64,000 nt of DNA from Actinoplanes sp. TFC3 (GTDB taxonomy: Bacteria; Actinomycetota; Actinomycetes; Mycobacteriales; Micromonosporaceae), in NCBI RefSeq assembly GCF_001553785.1, contig NZ_LOJP01000001.1, positions 2,560,343 to 2,624,342 of the forward strand, in the 5' to 3' direction. Below, piece after piece: positions 16,084 through 24,107 of this stretch (position 1 is its first letter; each line of letters starts with the position of its first letter). The notes under the pieces were generated by a model that saw only the letters and a list, made by a program, of their open reading frames with translations, did no database searches and had not been told where the DNA came from. The position numbers were made by a program, and so were the translations under genes.

Positions 16084-16986
16084 GTGACAGGTGGGCGCTT
16101 CGGACGGTCAGTGGTGCACGGCTGGCAGCGGTTGCGCCGCCGGGCGGGGTGGCTGGACCACCTGGTGCGGGCCGGGCTGCGCTACGACGAGGCCGACGGC
16201 GGCCGGCTCGCCGCCGCGGTGACGTACTACTCGTTCTTCGCCACCTTCTCCCTGGGCCTGCTGGGTTTCGCCGTCTTCGGCTTCATCCTGGACGACCCGT
16301 CGGTGCTGCGGGCGGTGGAACGCTACGCCGCGGAGAACCTGCCCACGGTCAATGTGCAGACCCTGCGCAACGCCCGCAACACCGCCGGCTTCGTGGCGTT
16401 CATCGGCCTGCCGATCAGCGGCTGGTTCTGGGTCGACGTGCTGCGTTCCTCGATTCGCAAGATGTGGCGCCTGGCCGAATACCCGGGGCGGCTGGCCACC
16501 CGCGTGCTCGTCGACCTGCTCGTGCTGGCCGGGCTGGGGGTTCTGCTGGCCGCCTCGCTGGCGGTGGCCTACGTGACCACCACGGTGGCGTACCGGGCGG
16601 TGGACGCGGCGGACACCGGCCCGGACCCGTCGCGGTGGGTGCTGGCCTCGGTCGGGTTGGTGGTGGGGCTGGCCGTGAACACGGTGCTGGCCGCCGGGAT
16701 GCTCACCGGGCTGCCCCGCGTGCGGATGCCGCTGCGCCGGGTGCTGGGTCCGGCCCTGCTGGTGGCCGTGGGCCTGGAACTGCTGAAAACCTTGGGCCGC
16801 TTGTACGTGCAGCGCACCGAGGACAACCCGACGTACCAGCTCGTCGCCGGGTCGGGGGGGCTGCTCGTCTTCCTCAACGCGATCAACCAGTTGGTGCTGT
16901 TCGCCGCCGCCCTGACCGCGACAAGCGCCACCGGCCGCCCGGCTGACCTGGCCGAAGAGGGGGACGACAACACCGTTGGGCAGTGA
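16084..16986 (+). CDS. YihY/BrkB family membrane protein
   Basis: 300 residues from GTG 16084. The N-terminal 'AAAVTYYSFFATFSLGLLGFAVFGF' is the signature first membrane segment of YihY/virulence factor BrkB proteins. Five further hydrophobic segments follow (around 105-120, 140-165, 190-215, 225-245, 265-285), with 'GLPISGWFWVDVLRSSIRKMW' between TM2 and TM3 and 'YQLVAGSGGLLVFLNAINQLVLFAAALTA' near the end. Cytoplasmic membrane protein of unclear function; the family was once wrongly called ribonuclease BN. It is followed after 96 bases by pdxY on the same strand, with no strong link. Confidence 0.85.
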   Translation: MTGGRFGRSVVHGWQRLRRRAGWLDHLVRAGLRYDEADGGRLAAAVTYYSFFATFSLGLLGFAVFGFILDDPSVLRAVERYAAENLPTVNVQTLRNARNTAGFVAFIGLPISGWFWVDVLRSSIRKMWRLAEYPGRLATRVLVDLLVLAGLGVLLAASLAVAYVTTTVAYRAVDAADTGPDPSRWVLASVGLVVGLAVNTVLAAGMLTGLPRVRMPLRRVLGPALLVAVGLELLKTLGRLYVQRTEDNPTYQLVAGSGGLLVFLNAINQLVLFAAALTATSATGRPADLAEEGDDNTVGQ

Positions 16987-17082
16987 CGCGCTGGAACATG
17001 TGGCGCCGATCGGGTACGCCGGGCGCTACGCCGCTTTCAGCCACTGGATGCTCCCTGCTTGAGCCAGCTCTAAGCTGGGTTC

Positions 17083-17934
17083 ATGAAGGTTCTGTCCATT
17101 CAATCGGCGGTCGCCCACGGTCACGTCGGCAACTCCGCGGCCGTGTTCCCGTTGCAGCGCATCGGCGTCGAGGTCGTCCCCGTGCCGACGGTGAATTTCT
17201 CCAACCACACGGGGTACGGCGCCTGGCGCGGCCCGCTCATCCCGCCGCCGGACGTTGCCGAGATCCTGCTCGGGGTCGAGGAACGGGGCGTTTTCCCGCA
17301 GATCGACGCGGTGCTGTCGGGATACCAGGGCGGGGTGGGCATCGGCGACGTCATCATCGACGCCGTGCGCCGGGTGAAAGCGGCCAACCCGGCGGCGGTC
17401 TACGCGTGCGACCCGGTGATGGGCAACGCCAAGTCCGGGTGTTTCGTCGCCCCCGAGATCCCGGCGCTGCTGCGCGACCGGGTGGTGCCGGTCGCCGACA
17501 TCATCACCCCGAACCAGTTCGAGCTGGGGTTCCTGACCGGCACCGAACCGGCGAGCATCGAATCCACGCTGGCCTCGGTCGACCTGGCCCGGGCCCTGGG
17601 ACCCTCGACCGTGCTGGTCACCAGCGTCGAGCGACCCGACCGTGAGCAGGGCACGATCGAGATGCTCGTCGCCGACGACGCCGGTGCCTGGGTGGTCACC
17701 ACGCCGCACCTGCCGTTCAAGGCCAACGGCTCCGGTGACGTCACCGCGGCGCTGTTCACCGCGCACTATGTCGGGACCGGAGACGCGGCGGTGGCTTTGG
17801 AACGTACCGCGTCCAGCGTCTTCGATCTGATCGAGACCACGTTCCGGTCCGGTGAGCGTGAGTTGCAGTTGGTGGCGGCGCAGGAGTTTTATGCCGCACC
17901 GCGGATGCAGTTCCGGGCCGAGCAGGTGCGCTGA
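17083..17934 (+). CDS. pdxY: pyridoxal kinase
   Basis: 283 residues, the usual PdxY/PdxK length. Ribokinase-fold markers are 'SIQSAVAHGHVGNSAAVFPLQRIGVEV' at the N-terminus, 'FSNHTGYGAWRG' (~45-56, pyridoxal-binding loop), 'YACDPVMGN', 'ITPNQFELGFLTG' and the catalytic 'ANGSGDVTAALFTAHY' with the GSGD anion hole and base (~210-225). It phosphorylates pyridoxal with ATP as PLP salvage in the cytosol. It is convergent with acdS, a PLP-dependent enzyme, with only 8 bases between stops. Confidence 0.92.
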   Translation: MKVLSIQSAVAHGHVGNSAAVFPLQRIGVEVVPVPTVNFSNHTGYGAWRGPLIPPPDVAEILLGVEERGVFPQIDAVLSGYQGGVGIGDVIIDAVRRVKAANPAAVYACDPVMGNAKSGCFVAPEIPALLRDRVVPVADIITPNQFELGFLTGTEPASIESTLASVDLARALGPSTVLVTSVERPDREQGTIEMLVADDAGAWVVTTPHLPFKANGSGDVTAALFTAHYVGTGDAAVALERTASSVFDLIETTFRSGERELQLVAAQEFYAAPRMQFRAEQVR

Positions 17935-17942
17935 GCGAGCGG

Positions 17943-18947
17943 TCAGAAGGCGCCGGCGTAGGCGTTCAGCGCCGGCTGCCCACCCAGATGCGCGTAGAGC
18001 ACCGTGGCATCGGCCGGGATGTCCCGGTTGCGGACCAGGTCGATGAGTCCGGCCATCGACTTGCCCTCGTACACCGGGTCGATGATCATGCCTTCCAGCG
18101 AGCCGGTCAGGCGGATCGCGTCGATCGTGGAGGCGACGGGGATGCCGTAGCGCTCACCCGCCCAGCCCGCCAGCACGGTGATCTCGTCGTCGCGCAGCTC
18201 GCGGCCCAACCCGATCAGGCCGGCGGTGTGCCGGGCGATCCGCTCGACCTGGTCGCGGGTCTTCTTCAGCGTGGCAGACGCATCGATGCCGATCACCCGC
18301 CGCGGGCGCCCCCGGTCGGCGAACCCGGCGATCATGCCGGCGTGCGTGGAACCGGTCACCGTGCACACGATGACGGTGTCGAAGAAGACGCCCAGCTCGG
18401 TTTCCTGCGCCTCGACCTCACGGGCCCACTGGGCGAAGCCGAGACCACCGAGGCGGTGCTCGGACGCGCCGGCCGGGATGCCGTAGGGCGTACCGCCCGC
18501 CGCCCGTACCTCCTCCAGCGCCTTCTCCCACGAGTCGCGCACGCCGATGTCGAAGCCCGCCGGGTCAAGCCGGACGTCGGCGCCCATGATCCGCGACAGC
18601 ATGATGTTGCCGACCTTGTCGTTCGTCACGTCCGGCCAGTCGACCCACTTCTCCTGCACCAGGCGGGCCTTGAGGCCGAGCTTGGCCGCGACCGCCGCGA
18701 CCTGGCGGGTGTGGTTGGACTGGTAGCCGCCGATCGAGACCAGCGTGTCGGCGCCGCTGGCCAGGATGTCCGGGACGATGTACTCCAGCTTGCGGGTCTT
18801 GTTGCCGCCGTAGGCCAGCCCGGAGTTGCAGTCCTCGCGTTTGGCCCAGATCTGCGCGCCGCCCAGGTGCGCGGTGAGGCGGTCGAGGCGGTGCACCGGG
18901 CTGGGCCCGAACAGCAGGGGATAGCGCTCGAAGTCGTCGAGGGACAT
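17943..18947 (-). CDS. acdS: 1-aminocyclopropane-1-carboxylate (ACC) deaminase
   Basis: 334 residues, close to the usual 338. The N-terminus '[19 protein letters not shown]' and '[23 protein letters not shown]' are diagnostic; Lys50 binds PLP. The two residues that separate true ACC deaminases from D-cysteine desulfhydrases are both of the deaminase kind: Glu294 (in 'DPVYEGKS') and Leu321 (in 'AHLGG'), matching E295/L322 of the Pseudomonas enzyme. It splits ACC, the plant ethylene precursor, into ammonia and 2-oxobutyrate, a trait of plant-associated bacteria. AAGGAG lies before the ATG. It follows a GntR regulator gene by 10 bases and is probably controlled by it. Confidence 0.93.
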   Translation of the reverse strand: MSLDDFERYPLLFGPSPVHRLDRLTAHLGGAQIWAKREDCNSGLAYGGNKTRKLEYIVPDILASGADTLVSIGGYQSNHTRQVAAVAAKLGLKARLVQEKWVDWPDVTNDKVGNIMLSRIMGADVRLDPAGFDIGVRDSWEKALEEVRAAGGTPYGIPAGASEHRLGGLGFAQWAREVEAQETELGVFFDTVIVCTVTGSTHAGMIAGFADRGRPRRVIGIDASATLKKTRDQVERIARHTAGLIGLGRELRDDEITVLAGWAGERYGIPVASTIDAIRLTGSLEGMIIDPVYEGKSMAGLIDLVRNRDIPADATVLYAHLGGQPALNAYAGAF

Positions 18948-18957
18948 CAGTTCTCCT

Positions 18958-19608
18958 TCATTGCAGTACGGGCCGCAGCGTCATCCAGTTGGCGCGTACG
19001 GCAGCGGCAGTCGCCTCGACGTCGCCCGAGCGGGCCAGGTCGACGATCGTCTGGTGCTGCGCGACCGAGGACCGGCCGGCCAGCGCGGCGAAGCGCACCC
19101 TCTCCATCCGGCGCAGCAGCGGGGTCGCGTCATCGAGGATCGCAGCCAGCATCCGGTTGCCGGCCACGTCCACGAACACCTGATGGAAGACGCCGTCCGC
19201 CGCGATCGCCGCGTCCCCATCGCCGCTGGCCAGCGCCGCCGCGAAGTCCGCGTTCGCCTGCTGCATCGCCGCCAGCCGCGCGTCGGTGAGCAGCGGCACC
19301 GCCCCGCGGGCGGCCAGCTCGTGCATGCTCGCCACCACCGCCTGCGCCTCCACAGCCGCACGGTCGTCCAGCGGGGCGACCACGGTGCGGCTGCCCGGCT
19401 TGATCTGCACCAGACCGGTCTTTTCCAGGTGGGCCAGTGCCTCGCGTACGGGGGTGCGGCTCACCCCGAGCCACTCGCACAGCTCGGCGTCGTTGAGCCG
19501 CTCACCCGGCGCGAGCGTGCCGTCGACGATGGCGGTGCGCAGCGCGTCAAACGCACGGGTCCGCAGCAACGGGCGAGGCGGCAGCGGGCCGCCGACGGGA
19601 ACGGGCAT
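18958..19608 (-). CDS. GntR family regulator (FCD/FadR type) of acdS
   Basis: 216 residues from ATG 19608; an upstream TTG at 19626 lies inside the palindromes and was rejected. The winged helix is at ~15-80 ('[45 protein letters not shown]'), followed by an all-helical FCD ligand-binding domain with metal-binding-type His in 'DGVFHQVF' and '[10 protein letters not shown]'. It is the first gene of a two-gene unit with acdS, so it probably senses ACC or a related amino acid. In other actinobacteria acdS also lies beside a GntR-type gene. Two palindromes immediately upstream of its start are probable autoregulatory sites. Confidence 0.85.
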   Translation of the reverse strand: MPVPVGGPLPPRPLLRTRAFDALRTAIVDGTLAPGERLNDAELCEWLGVSRTPVREALAHLEKTGLVQIKPGSRTVVAPLDDRAAVEAQAVVASMHELAARGAVPLLTDARLAAMQQANADFAAALASGDGDAAIAADGVFHQVFVDVAGNRMLAAILDDATPLLRRMERVRFAALAGRSSVAQHQTIVDLARSGDVEATAAAVRANWMTLRPVLQ

Positions 19609-19612
19609 GCGA

Positions 19613-19634
19613 GATACCGTATCCAATATATCGG
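19613..19634. promoter_or_regulatory. palindromic operators upstream of the GntR-acdS unit
   Basis: Two near-perfect palindromes abut: GATACCGTATC (19613-19623) and CCAATATATCGG (19623-19634). They begin 5 bases before the GntR start on the minus strand. TATATT within the second could be the -10 element, so a bound regulator would block transcription of its own gene and acdS. The divergent GGDEF-EAL gene starts 54 bases away and may share the site. Confidence 0.5.
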
Positions 19635-19687
19635 TTTGCCGGAAGGCTTTCTCTCATGCCTCCCGCAGCCCAGTCGATGGACCCGGC

Positions 19688-21082
19688 GTGTGGCGTCATG
19701 GAGCATCACAGCAGGCGGCGCGGTCCGGCTCGCGCCTGTTCGTCACGTACGCCGTGGTCAGCCTCCTGCCGCTCGGCGCGCTCGGCGCGCTGCTGCTGCA
19801 CGGCGCCGGCGAGGATGCCGCCCATGAGGGCCAGGACCAGGGCAAGGCGCAAGCCGCCGTGATCGCGGAAATGGCTGTTGCGCCGGCGCTCGACGGCGCC
19901 GACCTCACCCGGGGTCTGACCGCCGGGCAGCGCGAGAGCCTCGCCAAGGTCACCGATCTCGCCGTGTACCACGGCTCGGTGCTGCGGATGCGGCTGCGCG
20001 CCTTCAGCGGCCAGGTTGTCGCACGCCTCGGCGGCGACGAGTTCGCGGTCATCCTGCCCGCCACCGGCGTCGACGATGTCCGCGCCCTGCTGGAGCGGGT
20101 CCGCGCCGACCTGACCCGCGACGTGGTCCTCGACGGCGTACCGCTGACCATCGAGGCAAGCTTCGGCGTGGCCCTCTACCCCCGCCACGGCGACGACGTC
20201 GAGACCCTGCTCAAACGCGCCGACGCGGCCATGTACCAAGGCAAACGCGGCACCGCCGACATCGTGGTCTACGCCGGGGAGAAGATGGCCCACCCCACGC
20301 AGTGGCTCGTCGTGCAGGCCGAACTGCGCCGCGCCCTGCAACGCGACGAACTGCAACTGCACTACCAGCCGAAGATGCGGCTCGCCGACGGCCAGATCAG
20401 CGGCGTCGAGGCCCTGGTGCGCTGGCAACACCCCGAACGCGGCCTGCTGTTCCCGGCCGAGTTCCTGCCCGCCGCCGAACTGTCCGGGCTGATCGAACCG
20501 CTGACCGCCTGGGTGCTGTGGCGCGCGCTGGCCGACCAGACCACCTGGCTGACCACCGGCCGGGACTGGCCCGTCGCGGTGAACGTGTCGGCCCGTAACC
20601 TCGAAGCGCCAGGCTTCGCGGCCCTGGTGACCCGGCTGCTGGCCGAGTTCGGCACCGCGCCGGGGCGGCTCATCATCGAGATCACCGAAACCGCCATGGC
20701 CGACGACCTGGAAACCGCCCGCGCCACCCTGTATGCCCTGCGAGCGGCCGGGGTCGGTGTGTCCATTGACGACTTCGGCACCGGCTGCACCAACCTGGCC
20801 CGGCTGCGCGGCGTACCGATCACCGAGGTCAAAATCGACCGCATCTTCGTCGGTGACGTCCAGCACGACCCGGAAAGCCAGGCCATCATCCGCGGCGTCG
20901 TCGCGCTCGCGCACGGCCTGGGCGCGCGGGTTACCGCCGAGGGCGTGGAGACCACCGAGACCGCCGGATGGATCGCCGACGCCGGCTGCGACGAGGCACA
21001 GGGCTACCTGTACTCGCGTCCCGTGCCCTGGACCCATCTGAGCGTGCCGGACATCAGCCGACCCGTGGGGAGAGCCCAATGA
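19688..21082 (+). CDS. GGDEF-EAL protein with an internally deleted GGDEF domain
   Basis: 464 residues from GTG 19688, the first start before the membrane segment ('LFVTYAVVSLLPLGALGALLL', ~17-38). A short extracytoplasmic part follows (~40-108). At ~110 the frame jumps from sensor-like 'MRLRAFSGQVV' directly into 'ARLGGDEFAV' (GGDEF motif at 115-119). The first half of the GGDEF fold and the second membrane segment are absent. The EAL domain (~220-455) looks intact: E241 in 'VEALVRW', 'NVSARN', 'EITET', 'IDDFGTG', 'VKIDRIF', 'TAEGVET'. It should degrade c-di-GMP but cannot make it, and its topology is now odd. The stop overlaps the next ATG. Confidence 0.75.
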   Translation: MWRHGASQQAARSGSRLFVTYAVVSLLPLGALGALLLHGAGEDAAHEGQDQGKAQAAVIAEMAVAPALDGADLTRGLTAGQRESLAKVTDLAVYHGSVLRMRLRAFSGQVVARLGGDEFAVILPATGVDDVRALLERVRADLTRDVVLDGVPLTIEASFGVALYPRHGDDVETLLKRADAAMYQGKRGTADIVVYAGEKMAHPTQWLVVQAELRRALQRDELQLHYQPKMRLADGQISGVEALVRWQHPERGLLFPAEFLPAAELSGLIEPLTAWVLWRALADQTTWLTTGRDWPVAVNVSARNLEAPGFAALVTRLLAEFGTAPGRLIIEITETAMADDLETARATLYALRAAGVGVSIDDFGTGCTNLARLRGVPITEVKIDRIFVGDVQHDPESQAIIRGVVALAHGLGARVTAEGVETTETAGWIADAGCDEAQGYLYSRPVPWTHLSVPDISRPVGRAQ

Positions 21083-21975
21083 GAAGGACCTCGGTTGCGG
21101 CCGCACTGGCGCTTGCGCTGGCTGCCGGCGGCTGTGGAGCATCATCCGGTACGTCCACAGGTGCCCCGGACACCGCCAGCGCGGTCCCGTTCGACCAGGC
21201 ACTGCACGACTCCCTGCCGCAGCGCATCCGCGACGCCGGGGTGATCCGGCTGGTGACCGACGCCAGCTACGCCCCACTGGAGCAGTTCGCCCCGGACGGT
21301 CGCACCATCATCGGCTTCGAACCCGACATGGCCCAGGCGCTCGGCCAGATCCTGGGGGTGAAGGTCGAGATGGTGACCGGCACGTTCCAGACCGCCCTGG
21401 ACGATGTGGTCGCCGGCACGTACGACGGCGTGCTCTCCGCCATGACCGACACGCCGCAACGCGAGAAGAAGGTCGACTTCGTCAACTATCTGGCGGCCGG
21501 CACCTCCATCATCGTGCAGCGCGGCAACCCCAACGGCATCACCGACATCCCAGCCCTGTGCGGCCGCGTGGTCGCCATCGAAAAGGGCACCACGCAAGCG
21601 GATCTGCTGCGCCGCTCCCAAGCGGGCTGCGGCACCAAGCCCATCCACATCGGCGAATACCCCACCAACGCCGACGCCATGCTGCAACTCCGCACCGGCC
21701 GAGCAGTAGCGGTTCTGCAGGACTACCCGGCAGCCGTCCACATCGTCACCGACACCCGCACCCGCAACAACTTCACCCTCGCATCGTCTACGCAGTACGA
21801 ACCTGGCTTGTTCGGGATCCCGTTCGCCAAAGGCGACAGTCGGCTGCGTGAGGCTGTCCGGGGCGCGTTGGACAAGCTGATCGAGTCGGGGGCGTACGCG
21901 ACGCTGCTGGACCGCTGGGATCTGTCCGCCGGCGCCATCAAGAGCGCGACGGTGAACGGAGCCACTGCCGGTTAG
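21079..21975 (+). CDS. ABC transporter solute-binding lipoprotein, amino-acid type (SBP family 3)
   Basis: 298 residues, starting at an ATGA overlap with the GGDEF-EAL gene. Lipoprotein signal with lipobox 'AAGGC' (Cys ~19). The family 3 fold is shown by 'IRDAGVIRLVTDASYAPLEQF', 'GRTIIGFEPDMAQALGQILGVKVEM', 'YDGVLSAMTDTPQREKKVDFVNYL' and 'LRTGRAVAVLQDYPAAVHI'. It should capture polar amino acids or similar small molecules outside the cell. No permease or ATPase gene is next to it. Translational coupling to a membrane EAL protein suggests a sensing role rather than transport; that is inference. Confidence 0.85.
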   Translation: MRRTSVAAALALALAAGGCGASSGTSTGAPDTASAVPFDQALHDSLPQRIRDAGVIRLVTDASYAPLEQFAPDGRTIIGFEPDMAQALGQILGVKVEMVTGTFQTALDDVVAGTYDGVLSAMTDTPQREKKVDFVNYLAAGTSIIVQRGNPNGITDIPALCGRVVAIEKGTTQADLLRRSQAGCGTKPIHIGEYPTNADAMLQLRTGRAVAVLQDYPAAVHIVTDTRTRNNFTLASSTQYEPGLFGIPFAKGDSRLREAVRGALDKLIESGAYATLLDRWDLSAGAIKSATVNGATAG

Positions 21976-22114
21976 TGGCCTCGGCGAGGATGTGCAGATC
22001 ACCTGGTCATGCCCCACATCGAGACCGGCCGCTGAGCAGAGGGTCCCCCCGGCAGTGGGATCACCACCATCATGGCGATGCATGCGCGACCAATTTCCGG
22101 GGTACCGGATTCCT

Positions 22115-22492
22115 ATGAGCTCACCGATGGACGAGGACGCGCCCGCACTGGCGACCGTGGCGGCTAAAGCGGTCGGACTGCTGAACGACGCGACCGGGCC
22201 GGAGGTCGGTTACCCAGGTCTGAGCGATGCCGGCGACGTCGAAGACGTGCTCGCCGCACTGAACCGGATGGCAGGGGACCTGCAGCAGACCGCGACCCAG
22301 CTCACGCTCTACCTCGACGATGAGGTTGCCGCGGGTCACCTCACGACGGCACCCGGCGCATCCGGCCAGGACGCCGAAGCCGTCGCGGTCGCCAGGAACG
22401 CCCTGACCGACGTCCGGGAGAACGCCCAGACGCTCGCCCGGCTCCTGACCACGGCCGAGACCGCGATGCTCGCTCTGCGACCCGCCAACTGA
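22115..22492 (+). CDS. hypothetical helical protein (125 aa)
   Basis: 125 residues from ATG 22115. Composition is Ala/Leu/Asp/Glu-rich with heptad-like spacing, predicting long alpha helices without membrane segments or Cys. Segments 'LAALNRMAGDLQQTATQLTLYLDDEVAAGHL' and 'ARNALTDVRENAQTLARLLTTAETAMLAL' could form a two- or four-helix bundle. I recognise no family. It stands alone after a 139-base gap and is followed by a hairpin with a T-run. Confidence 0.6.
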   Translation: MSSPMDEDAPALATVAAKAVGLLNDATGPEVGYPGLSDAGDVEDVLAALNRMAGDLQQTATQLTLYLDDEVAAGHLTTAPGASGQDAEAVAVARNALTDVRENAQTLARLLTTAETAMLALRPAN

Positions 22493-22568
22493 ACTCCGAA
22501 GAGGCCGAGGCCAGCGCGGCGGACCCAGTTCGTCCGTGTGGTGCCCGCTCCGGCGTGCTTTGCCGCAG

Positions 22569-22592
22569 GCCCGCGATGGTCCTGCGGGCTTT
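22569..22592 (+). terminator. intrinsic-type terminator
   Basis: GCCCGC (22569-22574) pairs with GCGGGC (22584-22589) across a 9-base loop and is followed by TTT. It lies between the convergent hypothetical gene (stop 22492) and the DinB-like gene (stop 22628), so it can serve the plus-strand gene. Confidence 0.55.
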
Positions 22593-22627
22593 GAAGCCGG
22601 CGTCTCGTCCGGAGTTGGTGAACACCG

Positions 22628-23149
22628 CTACTCGCCGACCGGTCCGCCAGCGAGCTCGGCAACGATGTCAAGGTGCCCGAGATGACGGGCGTACTCCTGC
22701 ACGAGGTGGAACAGCACTCGTTCCAACGTCGCCGGCGCCGATCCGCCCCATCTCGGACCCGGTACGCCCACCGTCTCCAGGTCGTTGCTCGCAATGACGG
22801 AGGCGGTGTGTCGCCCTTGAGCGCGCAGTGACGCCGTCAAGGTGTCGCATGTCTCGTCGGGCTCCACGTACCACCGGTCTTCGCGCCAGTCGGCCCATGG
22901 TTCGTCTATCTTGCTGCCCTCGAATCCCCACTCGATCCAGCGGAGTTCGACGTAGCGCAGATGCTTGAGCAGTTCGAGCGGAGTCCACCCGGAAGGAAGG
23001 CGGCTGCGCAGCAACTCGTTGTCAGACAATGCGAACACCTTGGACAGCAGCGTCTCCCGGAAGTACTCGAGGTAACCCAGGAAGACCTCGGCGCGCCCTG
23101 ATGCTGGAGTGCTCGGCGAGGGAAACGGCAAGGTCATCTCGCCACTCAC
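22628..23149 (-). CDS. DinB/DUF664-like protein
   Basis: 173 residues from GTG 23149, which overlaps the upstream stop (GTGA). It looks like a DinB-fold four-helix bundle: 'YLEYFRETLLSKVFALSDNELLRSRLPSGWTPLELLKHLRYVELRWIEWGFEG' (~25-78) carries the first His of the metal-binding triad, and 'LERVLFHLVQEYARHLGHLDIVAELAGG' (~142-170) carries the others. Family members are thiol-S-transferases (mycothiol-dependent) or related metal proteins in actinobacteria. Last gene of an ArsR-SRPBCC-DinB operon. The substrate is unknown. Confidence 0.8.
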   Translation of the reverse strand: MSGEMTLPFPSPSTPASGRAEVFLGYLEYFRETLLSKVFALSDNELLRSRLPSGWTPLELLKHLRYVELRWIEWGFEGSKIDEPWADWREDRWYVEPDETCDTLTASLRAQGRHTASVIASNDLETVGVPGPRWGGSAPATLERVLFHLVQEYARHLGHLDIVAELAGGPVGE

Positions 23150-23646
23150 GCCGGTTCGCTTGGGGTGGGCAGCGCTTCATAAAACGATGTCATCGCCAGG
23201 TAGTCATCGAAACTGGGGATCGGCAGGTCCTCGCGGCTGGCCACCAGCATGTCGAGGTAGTACTCCCAGCCGGGGCCGTACGCGCCGCTCTCGTTGCCGG
23301 TGTCGAGGTGATGTACCAGTTGCAGCTCGGTCAGTCCGCCGGTGTGCGACAGGAGCAGCTCGATGCGCATGTCGCCGGACTCGTTCGACAAGACCAGGCG
23401 CTGTGGTGGCTCGCAGATGTCGATCCGTTTGTTGAGCCACGGCGCGTGATCCTCGATGCCCATCTGCACCTTGATCATGCGGCCGGGAGCGGCGTCGCCC
23501 TTCCACGTGCCAAACCATCGGGCGGTGCGGCCGGGCTCCGTCACACTGGCCCATACGTCCTCGATGGCTGCCCGGAAGGTGCGGCCGACGATGAGGGCTT
23601 TGCCGTCATCGGTCGAGACGAGCCGGCCGGTCGGGGGATGTGTCAC
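23146..23646 (-). CDS. SRPBCC/AHSA1 domain protein
   Basis: 166 residues, GTG start overlapping the ArsR stop. The START-like AHSA1 pattern is present: 'GKALIVGRTFRAAIEDVWASVTEPGRTARWFGTWKGDAAPGRMIKVQM' and 'PPQRLVLSNES...RIELLLSHTGGLTELQLVHH', ending in 'PGWEYYLDMLVASRED'. The fold is a hydrophobic ligand-binding cavity. Such genes commonly sit beside an ArsR regulator in actinobacteria. The specific ligand is not visible; all three genes of this unit overlap by 4 bases, so they are translated together. Confidence 0.85.
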   Translation of the reverse strand: MTHPPTGRLVSTDDGKALIVGRTFRAAIEDVWASVTEPGRTARWFGTWKGDAAPGRMIKVQMGIEDHAPWLNKRIDICEPPQRLVLSNESGDMRIELLLSHTGGLTELQLVHHLDTGNESGAYGPGWEYYLDMLVASREDLPIPSFDDYLAMTSFYEALPTPSEPA

Positions 23647-24005
23647 GCCGTCTTCTCCTGTTGTTGATCTGTCTTGCCTCGGTGGTGGCGCTCACGACGG
23701 CTGCGGTAGACCTCGGTTTCCAGTGCATCGAGACGTTGCTGCCAGCCGGTGGCCTGGGTGAACTGGTCAAGCCACTCGATGAGGTCGGCGAACCGGGATG
23801 CATTCAGCTCGTAGAAGCGTTGACGGCCGACGAGCGTGTCGCGGACAAGGCCGCTTTCCCGCAGCACCCGCAGGTGCCGGCTGACCGCGGGCCGGCTGAT
23901 CGCGAACCGGTCGGCGATCTGCGTCACGGGCAGGCGCTGCTCGCGCAGCATCACCAAGATGTCTCGCCGCACCGGGTCGGCGATCGCCGCCGCCACGTCG
24001 TCCAC
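23643..24005 (-). CDS. ArsR family transcriptional regulator
   Basis: 120 residues from GTG 24005. The winged helix 'DVAAAIADPVRRDILVMLREQRLPVTQIADRFAISRPAVSRHLRVLRESGLVRDTLVGRQRFYELN' is a typical ArsR/SmtB DNA-binding domain. It lacks the Cys residues of the metal-binding alpha-3N or alpha-5 sites, so it is not an arsenic or zinc sensor of the classical kind. It begins the ArsR-SRPBCC-DinB operon, and a short inverted repeat lies 9 bases upstream. Confidence 0.88.
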   Translation of the reverse strand: MDDVAAAIADPVRRDILVMLREQRLPVTQIADRFAISRPAVSRHLRVLRESGLVRDTLVGRQRFYELNASRFADLIEWLDQFTQATGWQQRLDALETEVYRSRRERHHRGKTDQQQEKTA

Positions 24006-24014
24006 CCCACAAGG

Positions 24015-24030
24015 GTAACCATCATGTTAC
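24015..24030. promoter_or_regulatory. candidate ArsR operator
   Basis: GTAAC (24015-24019) and GTTAC (24026-24030) form a perfect inverted repeat with a 6-base spacer, in a short AT-richer stretch 9 bases upstream of the ArsR start. Position and symmetry suggest autoregulation of the three-gene operon. Confidence 0.4.
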
Positions 24031-24107
24031 GCGTCTGACAAGACCGGCGGTGCCTGCGAGGCTCGTGCGGCAGGGGCGGCGGGCGCACCGCACGGTCCTT
24101 GCGGCCG

